Source of the DNA: Actinomycetota bacterium
Lineage (GTDB): Bacteria > Actinomycetota > Thermoleophilia > Gaiellales > F1-60-MAGs149
Reading direction: 5' to 3'
Length of the DNA stretch: 5,011 nucleotides
Assembly: GCA_947481755.1 (NCBI GenBank)
Contig: CANKHS010000107.1
Coordinates: 1-5,011 of the forward strand
Shown: positions 1-5,011 of the stretch, in pieces
How the letters are laid out: each line of letters opens with the position of its first letter
Numbering within the stretch: the first letter of the stretch is position 1
Made by a program: the position numbers and the translations under genes
Notes under the pieces: model-generated
Seen by the model: the letters and a program-made list of their open reading frames with translations, nothing else
The model's database searches: none
Told to the model about the DNA's origin: nothing

Positions 1-592
1 CGTGCATGATCGGATCCACATTCGTGTTGATGCTGGTGGTGTCGCAGGTCATCTTAATCGTGAAAACATGCTCGCCAGCTGTCGCAGCAACCTGGAATTG
101 CCGTCGATAGACGATGGAGACAAGACCGTTTGGGTAGTTCACGGAATCGAGTGGAGTGGCATTGGCGTCCTGCTTGAACGTCAGCGTGGACGCGCTACCA
201 GGGCAGAAGTAGTTACCTCCTACGCCAAATCCCGAAGCATAAATAACGAATCGTAGGTTGAGAAAACCCGAAGCCGGAACCGTGACGGCTTGCGAGAGAA
301 TCGTTCCATCTTCAAAGATTCCCGCGGGATCGTAATGCAGCATAAAACCACTGTTTGCCGTTCCGGTCCCGCCGGCATCACCGGTGGCGCCTTTAGCGCC
401 ACGGACAGACGACGCAAATTCCTGAGGCCCCAACGCACCGTCCTTGACCTTGCTCGAGACGACAGCGTTCCGCTGGACTTGGGCGGTGCCAACACTATTT
501 GGGGCAAGCTTTGTCGCGGCATAGCCCGTACCTGACAGTGCGGCAAAGAGTGCAACGCAAGCAACCACAAACGCAGGAGATGGACGGCGCAT
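1..592 (-). CDS. Secreted stem/collagen-like/beta-head protein, C-terminus cut by window edge
   Basis: This is an open frame of 197 codons that reads from ATG (590-592) to the window edge without a stop. Residues 1-25 look like a signal peptide or N-terminal anchor: RR near the start, a hydrophobic run about 8-20, and possible cleavage after GYA at 25. Residues 32-54 form a stem (NSVGTAQ, NAV, SKVKD). A short Gly-X-Y-like patch lies at 65-77 (GAKGATGDAG). The rest is a beta-rich head with Cys130 and Cys183. It is a paralogue of the gene just upstream (600-1253): 39 of the first 54 residues match, and both head cysteines align. By that alignment only about 18 residues lie beyond the edge. The 7-bp gap from the upstream stop suggests co-transcription. 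The only SD-like stretch is AGGGA, lying about 11 nt before the ATG and inside the upstream gene's end. Function is unknown; extracellular or surface location is inferred. Hand-counted GC of 1-540 is about 56%, lower than the other genes. Confidence 0.85.
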   Translation of the reverse strand, partial: MRRPSPAFVVACVALFAALSGTGYAATKLAPNSVGTAQVQRNAVVSSKVKDGALGPQEFASSVRGAKGATGDAGGTGTANSGFMLHYDPAGIFEDGTILSQAVTVPASGFLNLRFVIYASGFGVGGNYFCPGSASTLTFKQDANATPLDSVNYPNGLVSIVYRRQFQVAATAGEHVFTIKMTCDTTSINTNVDPIMH

Positions 593-599
593 CAAATCG

Positions 600-1253
600 T
601 TATCCCTGACCCACCGGCGCGACCAGAGTTTGATCGACGAAGATGCCTGCGACCGATGTCCCAGGAGACGTGGCTCCCACGGACAGGCTTCCCGTCGAAC
701 AGACAACCCGAAGCGTCAGGGTGTGTGTGCCAGCCGTCACCGCATTCTGTGTGAGCAGCGTCTCGCCGAAAAAGAATTCCGTCGAAGCATGCGTCGGTCC
801 CGTCGCAATGGCCACGCCATCGAGACGAAGCTGGGCTGTATACGGCGTGCTGGCCGTGGCGCAGATTGCTGCCGTGCCAACGCCGGGTCCATTAAACCCG
901 ATCGCTGCAGACAAGTTGAGTGCTCCTGCAATAGGAACATTGACCGTGAAGGTGTCGATTACGCCGGAGGTCTCGACCACCGTTGTGTCTGGTGTCCGAA
1001 CAAACCCGCGGGTGGTTGTGCCCGTTGGGCCGGTGTCGCCCTTTGCTCCCGCCAGACCAGCCTTGGCAGCAGGCGAGAGGTCGACAAGCTTCAAGGCCTT
1101 GTCTTTGACTTTGCTCCCGGTGACGGCGTTCGCTTTGAGTTGAGCGGTGCCGACACTATTGCGCGGCAATTTGGTGACTGCATAGCTGGTTCCGCCGAGC
1201 GCAATAAACAGCGCGACAGAAGCGACAATCAGAGCTGGCGATGGACGACGCAC
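600..1253 (-). CDS. Secreted stem/collagen-like/beta-head protein (217 aa), GTG start
   Basis: The product is a complete 217-residue protein. The start is GTG at 1251-1253, chosen because the MRRPSPA signal-peptide start matches the paralogue at 1-592 and because a strong Shine-Dalgarno sequence sits 7 nt upstream. Residues 1-25 are a signal peptide (hydrophobic core about 7-20, possible cleavage after SYA). Residues 32-54 are a stem with NSVGTAQLK, NAV and SKVKD. Residues 69-78 (GAKGDTGPTG) give three collagen-like Gly-X-Y triplets. Residues 80-217 form a beta-rich head with only two cysteines, 131 and 185, which may form a disulfide. The TAGTHTLTL...C segment near 173-185 recalls the end of jelly-roll heads found on bacterial collagen-like proteins, but that is an impression of fold, not a recognised family hit. 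A trimeric exported stalk-and-head protein is a plausible model; its ligand and role are unknown. Confidence 0.88.
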   Translation of the reverse strand: MRRPSPALIVASVALFIALGGTSYAVTKLPRNSVGTAQLKANAVTGSKVKDKALKLVDLSPAAKAGLAGAKGDTGPTGTTTRGFVRTPDTTVVETSGVIDTFTVNVPIAGALNLSAAIGFNGPGVGTAAICATASTPYTAQLRLDGVAIATGPTHASTEFFFGETLLTQNAVTAGTHTLTLRVVCSTGSLSVGATSPGTSVAGIFVDQTLVAPVGQG

Positions 1254-1260
1254 GTCAAGA

Positions 1261-1268
1261 TCCTCCTC
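1261..1268 (-). promoter_or_regulatory. Strong Shine-Dalgarno for the GTG-started gene
   Basis: On the minus strand the bases read GAGGAGGA, followed by a 7-nt spacer (tcttgac) and the GTG at 1253. This is a near-ideal anti-SD match at normal spacing. It decides the start in favour of GTG over any internal ATG. Confidence 0.8.
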
Positions 1269-1270
1269 GG

Positions 1271-1284
1271 GTCACGTGACTATA
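1271..1284 (-). promoter_or_regulatory. Possible -10 element overlapping a perfect 10-bp palindrome
   Basis: Bases 1271-1280 read GTCACGTGAC, a perfect palindrome. On the minus strand the hexamer TATAGT (complement of 1279-1284) overlaps its edge and fits a -10 box. That would put transcription start near 1272 and leave a 5' leader of about 18 nt holding the strong SD. No good -35 is seen at 16-18 bp (the bases around 1301-1308 read as GATCG-type sequence). A promoter with an operator over its start site is therefore possible but unproven. Confidence 0.3.
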
Positions 1285-1339
1285 CACATGTACTGCCTTG
1301 ACGATCGAGCGCCGACGCCGCGCGTGGACGTGGAACGGA

Positions 1340-3352
1340 CTAGCGCTTTCGCGCGAGGACCAGATTCTGCACGCTACTGACAGCGGCGGTGCCTGAGGCG
1401 TTGAAGCTCGTCAGGACGCGGAAGGATGTCTTGCCCCGCTTGACGACATTGCGTGTCGCCAACCCAGCGACGCAGGTGATTGGATACTTGCCAGCGCGAG
1501 CGATCGTCTTCTTGCGGGTGCAGACCGCAACGCGCTTGCCCTTGATCATCCGCGAGATGACCTGGTTGATCGTGCCGGCCGCGTTGACGGTCACGATCGT
1601 GCGGAACGCGATTGTTGTCTTCGAGTACGCGACCGTTGGCTTGGCGGCGACGACAACGGCCTTTACGGCCGGCACCGCGTAGGCGTAGCCGTTGGCGAGT
1701 GTGCTCGTGCCGTTTGGAGTCGTGACCTTGACAGCAACCTTGCCAGCGATGTGGAGTGGGGTGGTGACGGTCAGGCTCGTCGGCGTGGTCGCGGTGATCG
1801 TGCCGGCCGTGCCGCCGAAGGTCGCCTGCGTCGCGCCGTCGAGGTTGGTGCCCGTGATGACGACGCTCGTGCCACCAGCCGTCGTGCCCGTCGCGGGCGT
1901 TACGGCAACTACCGTTGGGGGTTGCGCGCGGGAGAAGACAGCGACGTTCGGGTTCGAGATGAATGCAGACCCGGTGTAAACGTTGCGGCCATCGGGGCTC
2001 ACCACGACGGGGTTGACGGCGTACAGCAGGTTCGTCGTCGTCGTGCACGGCGCCATCGCGGCATCAGAGAAGCAGCCGGCTGCGCCCGACTTGAGCGTCA
2101 GTGCGCCGGTGGTCGTGCTGCGGTCGAACGCGAGCAGCATGTTCCAGTTGAACGACGCGATGTAGGCGTTGAGGCCGTCAGGGCTAATCACGACATTCTT
2201 CGAGTCGAAGTTCCCTGCGGGCTGCGCAGCGGGATTGATGACGGTGCAGTCATTGAGCGTGGCACTGGCCAGGCAGCCGTTGGCGCCCGTCAGCTTCGTC
2301 AATGTGCCCGTTGTCGCATTGCGCGAGAAGATGATGACCGTGTCGATCTCTTCAGCTGACCCGCCGGCGTCGACGTAGACGTTGGCACCATCGGGGCTGA
2401 TGCTGACCGAGAGCGGATCGGGCATGTAGTCGGCGATCACGGCGCAGGTGCCGAGAGGCGCATTCGCGACGCAGCCATCCGCACCCGACTTGAGCGTCAG
2501 TGCACCCGTTGTCGTGTCGCGATCGAAAATCACGAGCGAGTTGCTGAAGCGCGCATTGAGATACGCGTTGCGGCCGTCGGGTGAGACGACCAACTTCGCG
2601 GACGCCGCCGTGAGCACGAATACCCCAGTGCTAACAACACAGCGTGCCCGGACGTCAGCAGCGCTCGCGACGCAGGTGGAGCCGGCGGTGGAAAGCGTGC
2701 CGGTGGTCGAATCGCGCGGAAAGGCTGTGACCATTCCGGCACCCGCACCACCCTGGATGTCCGCAACGGCATACACCGTCTTGCCATCGGGGCTCACGGT
2801 GACGGCGCCGACAAGGAAGAGGCCGTCGAGCCACGTGGTGCAGGGAGACCGGTTCTCGTTCGAAAGGCAGCCGTCGGCACCGGACTTCTGCGTGAGCGCG
2901 CCCGTCGTCGTGTCTCGGTCGAAGCTGACGAGCGTGTTGCTCGAGCTCGCCACGGCGTAGACGTTCTTGCCGTCGGGGCTGATGGCGAGCGCCTTTGGCG
3001 CGTCGAGGAGACCGGCGATCACGGTGCACGACTGTCCGCCGATTGCCGCGTTCGCGAAGCAGCCGGCCGCACCCGTTTTGAGCGTGAGCGCGCCGGTCGT
3101 CGTATTGCGGTCGAAAACAACGAGGGAATGGCTTGACGCGGCGATTGCGTAGGCGTTCTTGCCGTCCGGGCTGATCTTGACGTCATTGACGAGGTTGAGG
3201 ACGCCCGTGTCCACCGTGCACGACTGGCCGGTAACCGCCGCATTGGACTGACACGAAGAGAACGTCAGGTCGCCCGTCGCAGCCGAGGCGACCGGGACGC
3301 TGAACGCGAGCGCCACGAGGGCGGTAATGAGGGACAGGAGAGGGAGTCGCAT
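1340..3352 (-). CDS. Secreted seven-bladed beta-propeller protein with IPT/TIG domain
   Basis: The product is a complete 670-residue protein (ATG at 3350-3352, TAG at 1340-1342). Residues 1-24 are a signal peptide ending ASA, with cleavage likely before Ala25. Residues 26-477 carry seven repeats marked by SPDG at 61, 125, 187, 257, 319, 390 and 452. Each SPDG is followed by a (K/R)N(A/V)Y-like strand and, in most repeats, by F-D-R-x-TTTGAL. This is the pattern of lactonase/YVTN-type seven-bladed propellers. Residues 478-559 form an IPT/TIG immunoglobulin-like domain (PPTVVAVTP, TAGGTSVVITGTNL). Residues 565-670 are an unassigned basic beta-rich domain with Cys611 and Cys627, ending LARKR. All 16 cysteines of the protein fall in close pairs. 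No catalytic site is evident, so a binding or adhesion role is as likely as lactonase activity. The ATG is preferred because it heads the signal peptide, but no Shine-Dalgarno sequence precedes it. Confidence 0.92.
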   Translation of the reverse strand: MRLPLLSLITALVALAFSVPVASAATGDLTFSSCQSNAAVTGQSCTVDTGVLNLVNDVKISPDGKNAYAIAASSHSLVVFDRNTTTGALTLKTGAAGCFANAAIGGQSCTVIAGLLDAPKALAISPDGKNVYAVASSSNTLVSFDRDTTTGALTQKSGADGCLSNENRSPCTTWLDGLFLVGAVTVSPDGKTVYAVADIQGGAGAGMVTAFPRDSTTGTLSTAGSTCVASAADVRARCVVSTGVFVLTAASAKLVVSPDGRNAYLNARFSNSLVIFDRDTTTGALTLKSGADGCVANAPLGTCAVIADYMPDPLSVSISPDGANVYVDAGGSAEEIDTVIIFSRNATTGTLTKLTGANGCLASATLNDCTVINPAAQPAGNFDSKNVVISPDGLNAYIASFNWNMLLAFDRSTTTGALTLKSGAAGCFSDAAMAPCTTTTNLLYAVNPVVVSPDGRNVYTGSAFISNPNVAVFSRAQPPTVVAVTPATGTTAGGTSVVITGTNLDGATQATFGGTAGTITATTPTSLTVTTPLHIAGKVAVKVTTPNGTSTLANGYAYAVPAVKAVVVAAKPTVAYSKTTIAFRTIVTVNAAGTINQVISRMIKGKRVAVCTRKKTIARAGKYPITCVAGLATRNVVKRGKTSFRVLTSFNASGTAAVSSVQNLVLARKR
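1922..3277 (-). repeat. Seven-unit propeller repeat array within the coding sequence
   Basis: The array covers residues 26-477 of the propeller protein. SPDG-to-SPDG spacings are 64, 62, 70, 62, 71 and 62 residues. The best-conserved block is F-D-R-x-TTTGALT-x-K-(S/T)-GA-x-GC, at residues 80-98, 144-162, 276-294 and 409-427. The copies at 211-227 and 342-360 are more diverged. Similarity is visible at DNA level in the plus-strand blocks starting near 2071, 2470, 2868 and 3060. This suggests the repeats arose by duplication and have not been fully scrambled by synonymous change. Confidence 0.85.
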
Positions 3353-3380
3353 GGTGTGAAACAGGTGATGCGCTTGCCTG

Positions 3381-3386
3381 ACAATA
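3381..3386 (-). promoter_or_regulatory. Candidate -10 box for the propeller gene
   Basis: The complement of 3381-3386 reads TATTGT, which fits a relaxed TAnnnT -10. It lies about 29 bp before the ATG at 3352, giving a predicted leader of roughly 20 nt. The base stretch 17 bp upstream (TCGGCC-like) is a poor -35. The three CATTCG copies (minus strand) sit directly upstream, where an activator or repressor could bind. Confidence 0.25.
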
Positions 3387-3479
3387 CCGAATGTTTCGCG
3401 AATGGCCGAATGCGTCTCGCCGTTTTGTGAGCGAGCCGCCTCGGCGGATCCTCAGCGTTATGGAAGGAGAACACCGACT

Positions 3480-3486
3480 GGGGGAG
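3480..3486 (+). promoter_or_regulatory. Shine-Dalgarno for ftsK
   Basis: GGGGGAG ends 8 nt before the ATG at 3495, a usable SD at good spacing. A stronger-looking AAGGAG lies further up at 3464-3469, too far from this ATG and with no ATG, GTG or TTG start at normal spacing below it. Confidence 0.55.
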
Positions 3487-3494
3487 TAGACCCA

Positions 3495-5011
3495 ATGGTG
3501 GCCACACGCTCGCGATCGACTAAACTTGCCCCGAAGAAAACCCGTGCGACTGCTGCGAAGGCTGCGCCGAAACGCAAGGCTGCTCCGCGCAAGTCCGCGC
3601 CGCGTAAGCCGAGCGCGCAGCCAAGCCCGCTGCCGCGCCTTGTTGCCGGCATCGGCTGCACGCTGCTCGGTGTCTTTTTGGCGATGCTCTTGTGGGTTGG
3701 GATCGACGGCTCGTTTGCCGGTGCGCGCCTGAAGGACGGCTCGCACATGGCCTTCGGCGCGTTTGCGATCTTCCTGCCGATCATCCTCGTGGGCTGTGGC
3801 TATCTGATCTTGCAGAAGAACGTCAGCAAGCCGATGCGCCGTCGCATCGCCGGCGTGCCGCTGATCTTGCTCGCACTCTTGCTTGCTCTCTCAAACGACG
3901 AGACCAGCGGCAAGCCAGCTGAGCAGGCTGGTGGTTTCCTCGGTGGCAACCTGCACCAGCTGCTTGGCTCTGCCGCGGGCGATGCCGGTGTCTTGCTGCT
4001 GATCGTTGCGCTCGCTGTGATGGGTGTGATTCTGCTGGCAGGCCAGAAGTTGAGCGTGCTCTGGCACGCGTTTGCCGATACGTGCGTGGAGCTCTACACC
4101 GCCACGGTTGATCGGATCGACGACGCCTCGGCCCGCCGTGCACTCCAGAAGGAAGAGGACGAGCGAGAGGCCTTGATCGATCACCGCGAAGCCGCACGTA
4201 CGCGTCGCGACCATGTGCAGCCCGTTGCTGCCGAGGCTGCTGCCGTTGTTTATCCCGACCCGATCCACGACGTCTGGGGCGACGAGTCCGCCAATGCCGA
4301 ACCCGTCACACTCGCACCCGAGCCAACGCAGGAACCGACAGCCGAGCCGTCCTGGCAGGACGAGGCTGTCGCCGAGACGCCCGAATCCGTGCTCAATCCC
4401 GAGGAGAGCGGCGAAGAGACGATCGATCTCGGTGCCATCAGCGCGCCGCGTGTTCGGCACACCGATTACAAGCTGCCCGACGCTGCAGTGCTCAAGCAGT
4501 CGCAGGAGGCGCAGGTTGAACAGGGTGCCCTCGATCGCATGGGCGTCACGCTCGTTGAAGCGCTCCGCAGCTTCGGTGTCGAGTCGCGCATCATCGGCAC
4601 CGTCTCTGGCCCGCGCGTCACGCGCTACGAGATCCAGCTCGCACCCGGCACGAAGGTTGGTCGCGTCTCGGCCCTCAAGGACGATCTCGCCTACGCCCTC
4701 GCAACCACCGATATCCGCATTCTTGCGCCGATTCCCGGCAAGCAGGCCGTCGGTGTTGAGGTGCCAAACACGACTCCAAACCTGGTCACGCTCGGCGATA
4801 TCCAGGGCAAGTTCCCGGCCGGGTGCAGCCCGCTGACGGTCTGGCTCGGCAAGGACATCTCCGGCAACCACGTCCACGCCGACCTCTCCAAGATGCCGCA
4901 CATCCTGATCGCGGGTACGACGGGCTCGGGCAAGTCGGGCTCGCTCAACGCGATGCTCGTCTCGATCCTGCTCAACGCCACGCCGGACGAAGTCAAGATG
5001 ATCCTGATCGA
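3495..5011 (+). CDS. ftsK: DNA translocase FtsK/SpoIIIE, N-terminal 505 residues, cut by window edge
   Basis: FtsK is a membrane-anchored, ATP-driven double-stranded DNA pump that clears chromosomes from the division septum. Residues 1-48 are a Lys/Arg/Ala/Pro-rich tail with 15 basic and no acidic residues. Four membrane segments follow at about 48-70, 84-106, 117-133 and 162-184, as usual for the family. Residues 200-330 are a charged, then acidic and Pro/Glu-rich linker. The alpha domain of the motor begins near 342 (LDRMGVTLVEALRSFGVES) and includes GPRVTRYE at 372-379. The family signature SPLTVWLGKDISG is at 445-457, and the Walker A motif GTTGSGKS is at 474-481. The frame is open to the edge; Walker B and the gamma domain that reads orienting sequences lie outside. 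The ATG at 3495 is chosen because of its SD and because no in-frame start was found upstream as far as 3450. Confidence 0.96.
   Translation, partial: MVATRSRSTKLAPKKTRATAAKAAPKRKAAPRKSAPRKPSAQPSPLPRLVAGIGCTLLGVFLAMLLWVGIDGSFAGARLKDGSHMAFGAFAIFLPIILVGCGYLILQKNVSKPMRRRIAGVPLILLALLLALSNDETSGKPAEQAGGFLGGNLHQLLGSAAGDAGVLLLIVALAVMGVILLAGQKLSVLWHAFADTCVELYTATVDRIDDASARRALQKEEDEREALIDHREAARTRRDHVQPVAAEAAAVVYPDPIHDVWGDESANAEPVTLAPEPTQEPTAEPSWQDEAVAETPESVLNPEESGEETIDLGAISAPRVRHTDYKLPDAAVLKQSQEAQVEQGALDRMGVTLVEALRSFGVESRIIGTVSGPRVTRYEIQLAPGTKVGRVSALKDDLAYALATTDIRILAPIPGKQAVGVEVPNTTPNLVTLGDIQGKFPAGCSPLTVWLGKDISGNHVHADLSKMPHILIAGTTGSGKSGSLNAMLVSILLNATPDEVKMILI

Larger units (their letters stand above)
3353..3494. 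promoter_or_regulatory. Divergent intergenic region between propeller gene and ftsK
   Basis: This is a 142-bp region with start codons facing outward at both ends, so it should hold promoters for both genes. On the plus strand CGAATG occurs three times (3388-3393, 3399-3404, 3407-3412). TTCGCGAA at 3395-3402 is an 8-bp palindrome inside that cluster. I could not pick a convincing plus-strand -35/-10 pair for ftsK. A nine-codon ORF (3460-3489) ends 5 bp before the ftsK start. Confidence 0.6.

Noticed and set aside
630..1301. 223-codon plus-strand open frame
   Set aside because: It is antisense to the 217-residue secreted protein, which has a signal peptide, a strong SD and a paralogue. The plus-strand translation is Arg/Cys-rich and without pattern.
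1309..1327. GC-rich stretch after the propeller gene as a terminator
   Set aside because: Only about 4-bp GCGC arms can pair and no T-run follows on the minus strand, so it is not a convincing intrinsic terminator.
1374..2960. Several long open frames overlapping the propeller gene on both strands
   Set aside because: Translations are Arg/His/Asp-rich or repetitive Val/Ala/Pro shadows of the repeat array, whereas the 670-residue frame has a signal peptide and regular domain repeats.
1922..3277. Regular repeats as a CRISPR or non-coding tandem array
   Set aside because: The repeats are about 190-210 bp, diverged, and stay in one open frame encoding propeller blades.
3436..3447. CCGCC-TC-GGCGG inverted repeat in the ftsK leader
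   Set aside because: The 2-nt centre is too short for a good RNA hairpin and the arms are only 5 bp. It is expected by chance in GC-rich DNA.
4213..4836. 207-codon plus-strand frame inside ftsK
   Set aside because: It is an Arg/Ser/Pro-rich alternate frame of a recognised gene with no domain of its own.
3891..4901. 336-codon minus-strand open frame antisense to ftsK
   Set aside because: It lies wholly opposite a clear FtsK coding frame with Walker A and family signatures. Its translation is Arg/Gly/Asp/Ala-rich with no domain pattern, typical of the antisense shadow of a GC-rich gene.

Overview
The window looks like chromosome from a GC-rich actinobacterium, most likely of the class Thermoleophilia (Solirubrobacterales and relatives). 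This rests on protein style, recognised by eye and not by search. Two small secreted proteins begin MRRPSPA, followed by a hydrophobic signal and an NSVGTAQ...NAV...SKVKD stem, then a short Gly-X-Y stretch. A third secreted protein combines SPDG beta-propeller repeats, an IPT/TIG domain and a basic C-terminus. Both styles are common in that class. By sampled hand counts, GC is about two thirds in the large genes and about 56% in the leftmost gene.

Layout. Positions 1-3352 hold three minus-strand genes, all encoding predicted exported proteins. In transcription order they are a 670-residue seven-bladed beta-propeller protein (3352 to 1340), an 86-bp gap, a 217-residue stem/collagen-like/beta-head protein with a GTG start (1253 to 600), a 7-bp gap, and a paralogue of the latter (592 to beyond the left edge, so its C-terminus is missing). 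A 142-bp divergent intergenic region (3353-3494) separates them from a plus-strand gene that runs off the right edge. That gene encodes an FtsK/SpoIIIE-type DNA translocase, seen as 505 codons up to just past the Walker A motif.

How they relate. The translocase is a housekeeping chromosome-segregation gene, and nothing ties it functionally to its divergent neighbours. The three minus-strand genes could form one surface or secreted-protein cluster: all carry export signals, all have paired cysteines in their exported parts, and the last two are tandem duplicates. Whether the propeller gene is co-transcribed with the small genes is unclear, because the 86-bp gap contains a possible promoter with a perfect palindrome over its -10 and start-site region. 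No RNA genes, mobile elements or CRISPR arrays were seen. I found no clear evidence of a new defence or mobile system. The most distinctive feature is the propeller protein, which has one predicted cysteine pair per repeat and an apparent circular closure of the repeat array.
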